Shown here piece after piece: positions 11,650-23,241 of a DNA stretch of 64,000 nucleotides; the stretch's first letter is position 1, and every line of letters starts with the position of its first letter. The stretch spans positions 147,664,001-147,728,000 of the forward strand of contig CM077670.1 of the NCBI GenBank assembly GCA_039707655.1, in the 5' to 3' direction. The translations under genes were made by a program, and so were the position numbers. This DNA is from Elymus sibiricus. Lineage: Eukaryota; Streptophyta; Magnoliopsida; Poales; Poaceae. The notes beneath the pieces are model-generated. The model made no database searches and was not told where the DNA came from. It saw only the letters and a program-made list of their open reading frames with translations.

Positions 11650-12301
11650 TGTCGTGGTGAAATCACGGCAGATGCCATAGGATGGCTAAAAGTGGGGGGC
11701 AGCGAGAGGACGCCGGTGGGTTCCGGAGGCGAGATCGGCACAAGCGAGTGCGGGACACAAGACGTACCTAGGTTCAGGGCCCTCCAGGGGAGGTAACACC
11801 CCTAGTCCTGCCGAATGTAGTATGGAAAGCACAAGGGCTACAATGGGGCTCCTGGAGCTGTTGGATGGAGGAGGAAGAAGGAGCTAGCTCTCCATTCTGC
11901 CTCTCTGGTGAGTGTGTGTGTGGTGGTGAGAAAGCTAAGGGTTCAAGTCCCTCTGCATGGAGGGCTCCCGGGGGGTCTTATAGGCTGGCCCCCCGGGGTA
12001 CAATGGTAAATCTATGTAGGGACGGGGCCCTGCTGTCATCGTCTGGAGCCGGCAGTGGGGCCCGCCGGCTGCTGGGACCCGCTGGCTGCACAGCGCTGTT
12101 GCCCGTCGTCATGGAGTGGTTGCCATCGTGGGGCTACAGTGGCGGGCCGCGCTGACGTCGGTCGCCCGGGTCAGAGGATACGGCCGCACTGTAGCCAGGC
12201 GCTCCCGTCGTGGGAGAGTAGTCTTGTCGTACACCTGGATGGGACGGCCGCTGACCCGTAGCCAGCCAGCCAATGGCCAGCCTGCCTGGCCCTGGTGCCG
12301 T
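11650..12301 (-). repeat. 5' LTR of element A, truncated
   Basis: It begins at TGTCGTGGTGAAATCACGGC beside the primer site. On the minus strand a TATA box (CCTATAAGA, 11976-11984) and downstream transcribed sequence fit the R/U5 half. The U3 end on the right is missing because element C's LTR starts at 12302. The partner LTR is not in the window. Confidence 0.7.
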
Positions 12302-13124
12302 TGTCGGGCCATTGGGAACCAGGGTACCATGGCCCGTCTACCTGCGGCCCAGGAAGCGACGCTTGGCGAAGGCCCAAGATGCGGCCAAACTAAGGGCGCC
12401 GCGAAACGAAGACACCTCACGAGGGGCCCGCCTTGCGAGGAGCCCTCCTCAAGGAGCAAACACCAAGACTTAGCCGCAGCAGCGGTAGGAAGCCTCGCGA
12501 GGCGGCCCTCCGAGGCAGCCGCGTGAGGCCCTCCGGGCTTGATGCCAGCCACGCGGTCCTGTGCCCACCACGTGGGTGACGCGCTTGGCGACGAACGGCG
12601 ACAAAGGCCGTGCCAGCGGGCGCGGATAGAGAGGCTTTCATCTTTGGTGATAAAGGGGTAGCACCAGTTGCCCTCCTCCAAAGCAAGTCCCAAGGACTGC
12701 CCGTTGGGTGAAAGAAGACCAAGACAGCAAGGCGCGCAGGGCGGAGGTCATCACCGAGCCCACCGACGCGTCATGGATCATGCTTTTGCAGGTGAAGACC
12801 ACCTTTAGTCAGGATAGCCTGAGCGCCTGTCCCCTTTCAAAACCCGCCAAGTGTGGCAACCTTTCCCGCCTTGTTTTTGGGGGAAGAGGACCAGGGCGGT
12901 TATAAAAGGGGGGCAGTGCTGCCACTGTAAGGGGCTTCGGCCGATTCCTCCTTCTCCTACCTTGTACGCAAGACTCACTTACCCATAGCAATCCCAATCA
13001 CAAGCAGGAGTAGGGTTTTACACTGCAAGGTGTCCCGAACCTGGGTAACCGCTGTGTCCCCTGTCGTGCTCTACACTCGTGTGCTCTCGCCGTAGCCTCC
13101 CCGTGGTCACCCTAGGATCAGTAG
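12302..13124 (+). repeat. LTR of element C, first part
   Basis: It matches the element B LTR along its length, starts TGTCGGGCC, and has TATAAAAG at 12901-12908. It is interrupted at 13124 by element F and resumes at 28707, near the same point as in the uninterrupted copy at about 2447. The five bases before F are AGTAG and after F are GGTAG, a target duplication with one change. Confidence 0.85.
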
Positions 13125-13614
13125 TGTCGGTGTAAAAACCGGCAGACCTCAGGGTAGGGGATCCCGAGCTGTGGATCTCGGACAGATGGTAACAAGAACA
13201 GGGAGATGATGTTTACCCAGGTTCAGGCCCTCTTGATGGAGGTAAAACCCTACATCCTGCTCTTGTTTATATTGATGGGGAAGTATCAAGTACAGAGTTG
13301 ATCTACCTCGAGATCGTATGATCTAGTCCTAAGGCTAGGTGAATGAGATTGTGTTGAGGTCCCCTCTGAGGGCTAAACCCTTTGGCTTATATACACGCCG
13401 GATAGGGTATCTAGGGTTACAAGGTCGGTATCTCGGTCATGGAGGCGGCAGAAGGAGTCTTGGAGTACGTGCCAACTCTTCGGTAGATGCAGTCTTGATC
13501 TCTTCTCCTGCGTGTATCTTCCGGAGTCCATCTTGACAAGAATGAGAGCCCACTTGTCCGGCCCGAGGAATATGAGCCGACTAGGTTAGTACCCCCTAGT
13601 CTAGGACACCGTCA
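13125..13614 (-). repeat. 3' LTR of element F
   Basis: A 490-bp copy starting TGTCGGTGTAAAAAC and ending GACACCGTCA on plus. It is nearly identical to 28217-28706, with scattered single-base differences, which suggests insertion that is recent to moderate in age. Confidence 0.92.
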
Positions 13615-13982
13615 GTAGCCCCTGAACTGCTCTCCGACACCGAGGACGATACTCTTGGACTTCGGTTCCGGAGTCTTTGGCTCGGCAGGCAAGTTCCGTG
13701 CGTGATCTCCTCAGCATAGCTTCAAGCAAACCTCGGAAAGATTGATAATCCCGCCGAGTGGGCCCAGCTCCACCACGCGTGGCCTCAGCTTTTTGATCTT
13801 TGGGAATCGTGTCTTACGGGGAAGCGGGTCAACTTATGGCGAAACGTCGAAGCGTCGGTCTCCCCCCCCCCCTTTTTATCCACGAGTCAGGCGTGCGCAT
13901 TTATCACAAACCCACAATCCTCCTTCCAAGCAAACTGCACGAACGCTCACCTTCCTCCCAAGTCCAACCTTGAGGGTCTCCC
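13615..13982. other. Purine tract and upstream region of antisense gene
   Basis: On minus the bases next to the LTR read AGGGGCTAC, a polypurine tract for second-strand priming. On plus this stretch lies before the first ATG of the antisense gene and has a C10 run followed by TTTTTATCCACG near 13870, which may be promoter-like; this is only a guess. Confidence 0.5.
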
Positions 13983-16442
13983 ATGGCGAGCGACGTAGGT
14001 TCTTCGAGGCACCCTCATGGCCCTGTCAGGGGTGATTGGGGCAGTTGTGCCGTCTCACGCCTCCAGCTGGAGCGCCTAGCCAGACAAGAATACCTGCAAG
14101 ATTCAGATCTGACAGCGACCCGCCCGGGTTTAACATCCATCAACGGGCAGGTACATGCGGAGAATTTCCCTTCCCCTCAAAAGGATGAACGGGTGTGCTT
14201 TGTTTCCTTCCTACTGCGTGGTCTAGGTTTTCCAATTCACCCTTTCCTCCGAGGCCTGCTAGTGTTTTATGGGCTGCAGCTCCACCACCTTACCCCCAAC
14301 TCAATTTTGCACATTGCGGGGTCTGTCACCCTATGCAAGATGCATCTAGGGTGTGAAGCGCACTTTAGACTCTGGAGGAGGTATTTCTGTGTAGTGCCTT
14401 GTTCCTCCGCCGAAAGGCTTTACGAGGTTGGAGCGGCCGTAGTCTGTCGAATCGAGGGGACAGAATACCCGCCAGGCACACCTTAGGAGGATACCGACGT
14501 CTGGCGAACAGAGTGGTTCTATATAGACGACGTACCCCTCCCAGACCCAGTTCGGCCAGGGCTTCCCCCTTTCTCTTCGGAGCCCCCGAAGAGGCGATAT
14601 AGCTGGAGGCCACAGGGTATGGTCCCAGAAGATGGTGCCGAGGTGACTGAGCTAGCCGCCAAGGTAAAGCAACTGGTAAGGACAGGCCTTACCATAATAG
14701 ACGTAATGGCCACGGTGATAGACCGAAGAGTCCAACCACTCCGGTTGTGCCCTCACCCGTGTGCGCATATAACGGAACCGAAGACTGCTCTCGATCAATT
14801 CGGCAAAGTTTCTTTGACCAAGCGGCCTTCGGGATAGTGATGGCCGGTATCAACCAAGGAACGGCGGAGGACTTTGCCCGACGTCAATTCTGGGACGGGT
14901 TGTCCTACTACAATCCGGCCAACATAGTGAGTCCTCCCGCTTTATTTCGCCTACCCGAGTTGGTTTTTAGTAGCCAATCCATTTGACCGATCTTTTTATT
15001 GGTTTCGAGCAGAGATGGAGGCGTCAGGTGGAGGCTCTAAACAGCCCAGTGCCTGAGCCGGAAACTCACCAACGAGCGGAAGACCCCCTCTTTCACGAGG
15101 ACGAGGATCTGGCCCTTATCTATGAGGGGAGGAAATTTTATATGGAGTGCCTTGACGGCTCCAAGGTAGCCGGCACCCTGGACATGCCGGTAACAAGGCC
15201 AGCTTCATCGGTAACGCCCTCTTCCTCTACTCGAAAGCGAGCCCCTTGTCCCCAAGCCCCTGGTCGCCTGACTTCTCCTCCGAAGGGATGGCGTTCAAAA
15301 CGTTCGCATGGAGAGACAACTCCTCAAGGGAACCACCCGCAAGAAGCGGAAGAAGCACAGGCCGAGGTCATGGAGGCAAGCGAAAGTGCTCCTCCGATTA
15401 TCAGGTGATTGTGATTACTGTATGTTGTAGAAATGCTATCTCGGGTTCTGACCCCTTTGATCATTCGTAGCAGTCTTTTCCTTCCTCCATGGCAGCGAGT
15501 GCGAGGGCCGAGGGGACGGCGGCTTCAAACAGGGAAGCCGAAGCACATCCTTCTTCGGGAGTTACTCCAAAAGTTCCCCAGCCCGAGGACTCAGAGACCA
15601 GCTCGGCTACTCCTTCCGAGATCCAATGTGTCGTGAATTCTCGGCAGCGAAAGACCTCCATGAGGAGTCTAGCATTCTCGGATCGGGAATGCTCTCAGCT
15701 CGGTGGACGCATACCTCGGCGTGACCCGCGTGGTATTTGATCAATCATTAGATGTTTTGTCGCAAGGGTTGCGGGTAAGGTCCAGCCCGAGCTCATTTTA
15801 TCTCAAAGATTTCTTATGTCTCTGTTTGTTCATGCTGCCCACTGTGGCAGTAGTCCCTAAGGCTTGATATGGGCAACAATGCCCATAGCGAGGCTTGATT
15901 TCAACCAGAAGAAGTTGTTTTTTTATAGAGTGCACGGGCGAGGAATGATCAGCTATCCGAGGCCCTTTCCCAGGCAAAGGGGAGGTTGGAGACTGCCTTG
16001 ACCGAGGTGGAACAGGTGAAAAAGTTCACTCGAGAGGCGCACGGTAAGTGCTTCTTGTATATAATAATCTTAATTATCGAGGTCTCCTGACAGCGTAATC
16101 CAATCTAGCAGCGGAAGCCCTAGGTCATCTTGAAAGAGATCTCAAGTAGGCCTGCACGGATTTGCTTTATACGGAGTCGCAGCACCAGGCCAATCAACAT
16201 GTGGTGACCCAAAGGGTGGATGGCGTTAATGCGCTAAGGGCTGAAAACGCCCAACAGGCTGACGAGATCAAGAGCTTAAAAGCTCAACTGGCTGCCGCCG
16301 AGGCCAAGAATCGTCGAACCGATGAGACGATTTTTGGTAAGTTTTTATTTCAATAATCGTTACTTGAGTTTGGGGGTTTAGCCAAGATGTTTAGCAGGCT
16401 AATACATGCTTTTTGCCAGCTTCGCTGTCCAGCCGACCCCTT
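13983..16442 (+). pseudogene. Antisense gene of element F, 5' part
   Basis: A multi-exon gene opposite to gag-pol. Exon 1 (ATG 13983, to about 14926) encodes the domain known in grass genomes as putative gypsy type transposon (Transposase_28): FVSFLLRGLGFPIHPFLRGL, HLTPNSILHIAGSV, EAHFRLWRRYFCV. A TAG at 14484 and a frameshift near 14760 break it. Further exons are bounded by good sites: 15013-15404, about 15471-15772, 15929-16043, about 16112-16336 and from 16420. The later exons encode a coiled coil (LRAENAQQADEIKSLKAQL). The last exon is cut by the CACTA insertion at 16443 and resumes at 22057. Function unknown; splicing is predicted. Confidence 0.72.
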
Positions 16443-16559
16443 CACTACTGTAGGATGGTCCTAACACGACACATCAATCAGAGACCCCGCGACCAAATTG
16501 TGTGCGATGCATTAATCGCAAACGGTGTCGTACCAAAACCGTCCCCAATAAGATAAACT

Positions 16560-16960
16560 GTTTGCGATGCCGGAGACATCAAAAACGATTCAGATTAGAG
16601 ACGCATGTGCGATACGTGCCATACAGTTGATCCATACGAACTGTTTGCGATAAGACAGAACAACAAACACGATTCAGATTAGAGACGCGTGTGCGATACG
16701 TGGCATACAGTTGATCCATACGAACTGTTTGCGATATGACAGAACAACAAACACGGTCAGCCAAATCGAGGTGTGTGCGATACACGGCATACAGTTCACT
16801 CGGATGAACTGTTTGCTATTACCCAACACAACAGAAACGGTCAGGCAGATCAAGGTGTGTGCGATATACGGCATGCGGTTCGCTCAGATGAACTGTTTGC
16901 GATTACCCAACACAACAGAAATGGTCAGCCAGATCAAGGAGTCTGCGATATACGGGCACA
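16560..16960 (+). repeat. Subterminal tandem repeat, about 83-bp unit
   Basis: Five units, with TGTTTGCGAT (one variant TGTTTGCTAT) near 16560, 16641, 16724, 16807 and 16891. Each unit also has GTGTGCGATA and CATACAGTT or similar. Such arrays near CACTA ends are binding sites for transposase in known elements. Confidence 0.75.
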
Positions 16961-17353
16961 CATTCTAATTAAAATAATTATGCGTGATAGTAATAACAAG
17001 CACACATGGTTGATGGAACAAGTCGTGTGCTGACATCGCCGATTGCGGTGCACACGCCACGTGTGCATCCGAGAACGCTTGCCCACGTTAATTACACCAT
17101 CCGAGAATCGTGCCGCACTTTGAAACCAGAACTGTCAAATAATTTTGAGCTTCTTTCCCGTCACATTCCAAATTACTCCGATTCACACTGATATGTAAGT
17201 GCAAACCTGTTCACACCGACGAAAAACTAAACGTTTTCCCACTTAGTATCTTATTACTAGGTTATAAATAACACCTACTCAAAAATGACTGCACGTTCCT
17301 CCTCAATTCCTCATCAACAAACAAACAAATATTTGTCCTTCCTTGCGTCTGCC

Positions 17354-18026
17354 ATGGCCCGTGGGAGGAGTTCTTGGTCGAGAAATGACCACGGAGTGGT
17401 GAGCGAAGCAGCAGAGATGTCCCGCCTGGCCGCGATATCAGCCGAGAGGTCCCGCCGCACCGCCGAAGCAGCACGGAGGTCCCGTCGTGCCGCCGAAGCA
17501 GCACTGACGTCCCGCCACGCTGCCGAAGCAGCACAAGTGGTCTGGCCGCGCCGCGGAAATGGCACAGATGTCCCGCCAAGCTGCGGAAGCAGCAGAGAGG
17601 TCCTGCCATGTTGCGGCGGCCTAGATGGATCTATCCCGGGCACTGGAGGGCTCTCACAGGCGCATGCACGCTATGCTCAATAAGCTGATGGACGATGACA
17701 TCCCCCGTTGGGCGAAGCTGTAGGAGGAGAGCTATGCCACGTTGGATAAGTCCACCGGCGTCATCCGCGGACTACGGGGTGACAAGGTGAGACTCCGCAC
17801 CGAGCGCGACCTGCTGAGGGCGAAGATCGCCGGCAGGGCGAAGGAGCACGAGGAGACAACTGCCTTGTTGGGGAAGACGGCCGTCATGGTCAGGAAACTT
17901 ATGAATGAGAATGCTAATCTCCGCATCGAGCATGACATGCTCCTGGAGAAATTCGTAGATGCTCGCAAGCGACGGATTGAGGACGTGAAGGAGATCAAGG
18001 TGGACGAAATGACGAAGATGGCGTAG
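17354..18026 (+). pseudogene. Coiled-coil reading frame in CACTA element
   Basis: From ATG 17354 the frame encodes about seven copies of an 11- to 13-residue unit around SRxAAEAA, caused by about 30-bp tandem repeats in the DNA (17420-17600). A frameshift near 17530 and TAG codons near 17623 and 17721 break it. The last part (17742-18026) is open and encodes a charged helix (LRTERDLLRAKIAGRAKEH, ANLRIEHDMLLEKFVDARK). It may be a captured or element-borne structural gene. I do not recognise the family. Confidence 0.5.
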
Positions 18027-18529
18027 TAGAACGAGGTGAAGTAGAGAGCAGCGACCCAGATCATTGTCTGTGTCTTCCTTCTTTTGCCCTTGTGTCTTTC
18101 GGGCGTTACCACATGTGGCATCTTTAATTATCTTCCTTAATATGTAACACAATTATTATTATCAATTGCCATCGTCTTCATATATATCAGTCTTGCTAAG
18201 TCTCAGTCGATGCTATGTTCGTGAAATCTTACATCAAGATCCACGCAAAATTTTCTTTTCAGATTTTCTTTTCTCTCTCTTAAATGTCAGTCGACTGAGG
18301 CCTAGCCACGCCATTAAAACTGGGGCTCGGGTGCCATTAATGGAGAAGTTGGGAGCGAGGTGGGCGGCGGATGGAGGTCAAAGGGCTCACCTCCCGGTGA
18401 GCCTGCACAGCGGTCTACTCCACGCCTCCCGTCTACTCAAATAGCTACCCCGCATGTCGCCTCCTAGCCAATAAAAATGGGGACGCGTGGCGGCACGTAA
18501 ATGGTTAGTACAACACCCACGGTTTGAAT
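18027..18529. other. Non-coding part of CACTA element
   Basis: AT-rich sequence with TTAATATG near 18137 that could serve as a 3' end for the frame before it, then GC-richer sequence with no convincing frame. Confidence 0.4.
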
Positions 18530-19460
18530 AGCACTTGTGTTTCCGATTGTAACATGGCAGCTCTTTGTTCCAAAATGACTTTGTTGGTTATTAATCTGTG
18601 CGCCTTAAAAAAATCGGACAAAATTTTTACCACAGCATGTTGGTGCCATGTCAAGGCAACATGCCAAGTTTCATGATTTTCAGGCAAGTTTTGGATTTAC
18701 AGGAATTTAAAAACCAAATTTGTCAATGTTTTCGGTCGAGCCACGATGCCCAGATGTTTGAAATTCATTCCCATTTCTTGCATGGGACATAAACATTCAC
18801 CCAAGGACACATATACAATTTTTCAACCCATTTTGGTGCACTGGAGCATGTGCCTGTTGTTCAAATTTGAATTATTCACATTAAATGCCTAAAAAACTCA
18901 ATTAATGTATAAAATGCCAAACGAACCCGGAATAATTCCAAATTTTAGCACGACACCCCTATTCGTATTTGTTGCCTCTGTAAAAAAATCAAGGCAGGAC
19001 GAGGCAGCGTATGTCGTTTCGCCCACAAAGGTGACACATCCCCCCTATCGAAACCATGAGCCTTCTTGAGAGAAGCTCCATTTTGTAAGAAGCATATACC
19101 AAAACTTGGCCCAAATTGAATAAAAAATTTACCACAGCGTGTTGGTGCCATGTCAAGACACCATGCCAAGTTCCGTGATTTTTAGGCAATTTTTGGATTT
19201 ACTGGAATTTAAAAACCATGTTTCTCAATGTTTTCGGCCGAGCCACGACGCCCAGATGTTTTGAAATTCACTCCCATTTCTTGTATGGGACCTAAACATT
19301 CAACCAAGGGCACATATACGATTTTTCAACCCATTTTAGTGCACTGGAGCATGTGCCTGTAGTTCAAATTTGAATTATGCACATTAAATGCCTAAAAAAC
19401 TCAATTAATGTATAAAAAATGCCAAACGAACCCAGAATAATTCCAAATTTTAGCACGACA
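18530..19460 (+). repeat. Direct duplication of about 500 bp
   Basis: Two copies follow each other with an offset of 502-505 bp. Shared words include TTGGTGCCATGTCAAG, GGAATTTAAAAACCA, TTCAAATTTGAATTAT and TTTTAGCACGACAC. Similarity is strong in the right 320 bp of each copy and weak in the left part. No coding frame is shared. Confidence 0.85.
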
Positions 19461-20723
19461 CTCCTATAGTTGCATGTTCGCTGCAGATAAATGTTCTAGC
19501 AATTCAAACAGCGACCTTTCCTGCCGTAACCCCATTATGTCTTTTAAATCAAAATGAAAAAATCAATTACACCACAAACAGTTTGTTAGCAACAATCGTG
19601 TGCGATGCAGTATAAAATATCTTGGGGCTCCCTCATGTATGGCTTACGCAGGAAGGTTCGTCGGCTACAGTCCACCGACCGCGCGTCAACCACACTTGCG
19701 CGCCAGTTTTTCGCTGCACCGTTCGTAAATTTTCGGCAACTGCGGAAATATGTAGGTCCCCGCCCCCTCCCCCCCACCAAAAGCCACATTTCCACTATTT
19801 CCTCCTTCCTTTCCAAGTTCAAACCTTCACTGCTTGCTTTGCAGCGCCGCCTCCTCGCCGACGGCGCTCCTTCCCACTGCGCGGCCTCGTCCATATAGTC
19901 AGGTAATCCACACCCCACCCCATCCTCCTCCTCCTTCTCCATCCCACAAGCCTCGACCGCCGGCGCGACATCTTCCACCCACATCACTGCCCCATCCTCC
20001 AAATAAGCGCCGCCCATAGCCTTGGTTCACGCATTATAGCCAGGAGCTCAAGGAGCATCTGGCACCGGTGAAGCAAAATCGCGGCCGCACACGCGGATGA
20101 GGTCGCGATGGCTGCCATGTGTGCCGACCGCCAGATCTTGGAGGAGCACCTCGCCGTCGAGGCCACCGTCGACCCCTCATGTGCGGACGCCGCCACGCGG
20201 TTGGCTGCTTTAAACGACAGTTCGTGGTGTTTTCTAGTGCCTTCTATTGAATTGTCCTCTGTTATGTTAATATGCAATCTGATCTTCTGAAATGTGATGT
20301 TCAGTTAACAGTTTGGTTCATTTGTTGTGATGTTCAGTTAACTGTTTGGTTCAATTCTGAAATGTGATTTTCAATTCCTGTGGGTACAATTTTTTTCTTG
20401 TTATGCATGTGAGGAATAAAATCGAATTTGGATGTACTCTATACATGAGAAACATACACAAATGCTATATTTCCTAGTAGTTCTTAAGCACGCTAGGCTT
20501 GGTTAACTGTATGATCTTCTAGTATATGTTCTATTCTGCAATGTGGTTCTCAGTTAAATGCTTGCTTCATTTGCCGTGGTGTCCAGTTAACTTTTTGGAA
20601 CAATTCGACAGTGTGATGTTCATTTGGTGTGGGTACAAGTTTTCATTAATATATTCTACTGATAGTGTGCCAACTATCACTTAAACTGGTCAATATCTGC
20701 CTTATATGTGTTGCAGGGAAATA
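19461..20723. other. Possible 5' exons and introns of the B3-domain gene
   Basis: A GC-rich stretch (19600-20230) resembles a promoter and first exon: from about 20108 a short frame begins MAAMCADRQILEEHL and runs to about 20218. The following 500 bp is AT-rich with repeated GTTCAGTTAACTGTTTGG words, like an intron. Exon limits here are not certain. Confidence 0.35.
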
Positions 20724-21369
20724 ATGGGAGGCACTGAGGTTTACCATCGAGGTTTGCACATTCATGGTCCTTTGGCTAATAGCACATTATTGTGCAATTG
20801 CAGGAACCATTCTAATATTTAGGTTTTTAACAATTTGGTCTTGCACATGTAGGTCCTGCTGTCAGAGGTTTAGACCCACTGTTCGATCCATTTTGCATAT
20901 GGGGAAATGAGATGGACATGAATATCAGTCAAGTCAAGAAACTCAAAAAGATTGTTAGGATAAAAAAACTAGCATTGAATAACAACAAGATCTTTGTTTG
21001 CACAATGAAGAAGACATCAGTCAACTCTAGGATGGTACTAACTCTTTTACCTTGTGTTTTTTCCTATGCGCCATTTCAAAATTTAGAACAGATATTTATG
21101 CATATCTTTGTTTTCAGTCCTTTCCAAAGTAGTTCACCGATGATTACCTCTCAAACCACCTCCATGGTCAAGAGGCGAGGAAGGTACCCATTCAACACCC
21201 ATGCTACAATATTGAAGTCTCCCTCAAGAGGACGAAGGTTGGGTGGGCAATCATCCACAGCCACTGGCGTAAAGTTGCAAGGACATTCAACATCATTGAA
21301 GGCTCAATATTCGCCTTCAGATTCAGCAGTTTTCCAGATGAGATTCATCTCTCTATATACCGTATATGA
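20724..21369 (+). pseudogene. B3 DNA-binding domain gene fragment in CACTA element
   Basis: Three exons fit in frame: 20724-20751 (ATG start, phase-1 end), 20853-21034 and 21118-21369, with GT..AG introns of 101 and 83 bp. The last exon reads FTDDYLSNHL, ARKVPIQHPCYNIEVSL, WAIIHSHWRKVARTF, EGSIFAFRFSSFPDEIHLSI, the pattern of the plant-specific B3 domain (DYL..HL, HW..VA..F.I..G....F). An in-frame TAG at 21130-21132 lies just before the domain and would truncate the protein. B3 proteins are plant transcription factors. A CACTA element appears to have captured or to carry this gene. Domain assignment is by eye. Confidence 0.6.
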
Positions 21370-22053
21370 TGCTACTTTCCAAAGGTTTTGGATGTTGCAT
21401 GTGAAACTTCATGCTGTTGTGTAGTTGCGTAGCTAGCTATATGCCTATATGGTGTAACTGAGTGCTGAAGCTATGTGATGTTGTACTCTGATGTAATTCA
21501 GCTATGAAATCCTGGTTGCTGTAATACGGCTATGAAACATATGGTGTGTTTGATATGAAATGTCAATTTGATTACTAAATGCATTATCAATAATAGTCCA
21601 ATTAACCTGCTTATTGGGTTTTTGAATTGCAGACGCTTTCTCAGACAACACCGTGGGCGATGACCTCAAACAATGCACATAGTTTCTAGAAAGTAGCCGT
21701 GTTGGATCAATGAACAATCACACACGCCTTCCGCCCGACAAATGTTTGAATTAGGCCACCTTGCACAAACGTTTCCACATAAAAATTGTGTGTGGTGTAC
21801 ATATGAACGGAAACGTTTTTCTGAAATTCACTGTGTGGGATGAACATACGAACATAAATGCTTGGGCCAGTATAATTGTCTGCAATGGCTCGCCCGATCG
21901 CACACGAGCTCTTTTTGCCCCGCGTGTGTGACCGGAGGACCTATCCCTGACGATTTCTGGGTCATGTGGGAAGGACCCCCCTATCGCACACACAGGCAAG
22001 GCGACGGTTTAAAACTGCGTCACGGAAAGGGGTTAAAACCGTTTCTATAGCAG
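21370..22053. repeat. Right subterminal region of CACTA element
   Basis: After the B3 gene there is AT-rich sequence, then inverted forms of the left-end repeat words: CACACGCC near 21720, CGCACACGAG near 21898 and CGCACACACAG near 21985. It ends with CCGTTTCTATAGCAG. Confidence 0.6.
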
Positions 22054-22056
22054 CTC

Positions 22057-22473
22057 CCTGTACCAGTGCTTGATGACCGAGGTCCGGTTCCCGAAGACAT
22101 GGCGACCCGGCTAGCCGAGGTGCACGAAAGTGCACGTAAATCAATGAAGGAAGTTTTCAAGGCATTATGGCCCAAAGTGGAGCACGTTCCCGAAGACATG
22201 GCCATCCTAGCTGAACATATGCGGCGAGCTCGGCATCGGATCCAGGCGTGGAAGGTGTCTGCTTGCCGGGAAGGGGCGAGGGAGGCCTGGGCCATGGTCA
22301 AGACCCGGTATACGGAGGTTGATACGGCGCACCTAGCCGAGGTAGGGCCAATGAGGCTAGACGGGGAAGAAATACCCACTAGTCTAGTATACGAGAATGT
22401 CATGCCTGCCGCTCGGTCATCGCAGAAGGACTGCACCTTAGATGTCTTAATAGATGGGTTAGACCGTGTGTAA
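22057..22473 (+). pseudogene. Antisense gene of element F, last exon
   Basis: This continues the exon interrupted at 16442: with the CACTA insertion and one 3-bp flank removed, the frame is open across the joint. It encodes a helical C-terminal domain (MATRLAEVHESARKSMKEV, WKVSACREGAREAWAMVKTRY) and ends with TAA at 22471-22473. An ATAATG-rich stretch follows and could direct polyadenylation. The same place in elements A and C has a comparable C-terminal region. Confidence 0.7.
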
Positions 22474-23241
22474 TGAAATGATAATGTATGACTCTATGTA
22501 TCAAAGTACTTTACGTCATTATTCAATCTGCGCATATAAACTCTGCCAACCAGCCTTCGGCTTCTACCTCCTCGATCAGTGACCAAGGAGTGTCCGCTTA
22601 CTACTGTCCGAAGTGAACGAAACAGATGCTTAAGGAGACGAGGCAATCCGGCTATATGGTGCGAGCGACGAGAGTGAGGCAGAGAGTTATGTTATATTAC
22701 TTTTGAACGTAAGAAACATCTTCCGAGGAAAATAGTTCTTCCAACAGTTCCTTTCCTCGGGTTGCTGTGTCGAACACATAAGTCCGAAGACGGGTGACCT
22801 CGGAGGTGAAGCTCCTGGTCGGGGTTTTAGAGACCCCCTCCACTTTATTTCTATGTCATGGCGACCAATTTGTACGTTTAAGAGTGCTAGCTTTCGGCTT
22901 TGTCCGTCTGAGGTACTGCACCGGCTGACCCGGGAATAACAATCACAGCGGTGCTCCCTTTGCCTCTTAGCCGAAAGATCGGGAACGTAAGGGGCAAGCA
23001 CAGGAGCCGGGCAACCCAGCTTGGCCAAATCTTAAGTCAAATCAATGCATATTATGGCTTGAAAGACAATAGTGTGTAAGAGGTGGAATGATGCGTGTTT
23101 TGAAAAGAACATGCGGTATTGATTTTGTTCCTCGGGGCCCTTCAAGGGATGCCTCCAAAATCTTTTAAGAGAGAAAAAGGAAAGAAGAGAAAAAAGAAAA
23201 GTAGGGTGGTGTATGTATAGAGGTGGGTAGTTCTCGGAGCT
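22474..23241. other. Convergent 3' region of element F
   Basis: This lies between the ends of the antisense gene and integrase. It has no convincing frame. A purine-rich GAGAAAAAGGAAAGAAGAGA tract lies near 23171. Confidence 0.5.

Larger units (their letters stand above)
3053..12301 (-). mobile_element. Gypsy element A, Tat-like, degenerate
   Basis: On the minus strand, from right to left, the element has LTR (11650-12301), primer site, gag, protease, RT, RNase H and integrase (ending 5084), then a non-coding stretch and a plus-strand coiled-coil gene. This gene order with an antisense gene between integrase and the 3' LTR is known for the Tat lineage of plant Ty3/Gypsy elements. Every coding domain has stops or frameshifts. 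The 3' LTR is missing: the left end at about 3052 is a deletion joint with element B. The right LTR is cut at 12301 by the start of element C, which fits insertion of C into it. Confidence 0.8.
16443..22053. mobile_element. CACTA-like DNA transposon
   Basis: The left end is CACTACTGTAGGATGG. The right end, read inward on minus, is CTGCTATAGAAACGG, an imperfect partner lacking the CA edge. The 3-bp flanks are CTT (16440-16442) and CTC (22054-22056). Removing the element and one flank copy restores an open reading frame across the host exon, which confirms the insertion. Both ends carry subterminal repeats built on GTGTGCGAT and TGTTTGCGAT. I see no transposase, so it is probably non-autonomous; it carries a coiled-coil gene and a B3-domain gene. 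Confidence 0.75.

Noticed and set aside
12116..12693. Open frames on both strands in and near LTR C
   Set aside because: LTR sequence; the same frames are not kept in the copy at 1659-2508.
1659..13124. Taking 1659-2508 and 12302-13124 as the LTR pair of the minus-strand element between them
   Set aside because: Both LTRs are oriented plus by TATA box and primer site, while pol is on minus with its own LTR edge at 11650; no target duplication matches.
16560..16960. Regular repeats with spacers that could suggest a CRISPR array
   Set aside because: Units of about 83 bp are similar over their whole length, there are no unique spacers, and the DNA is plant transposon sequence.
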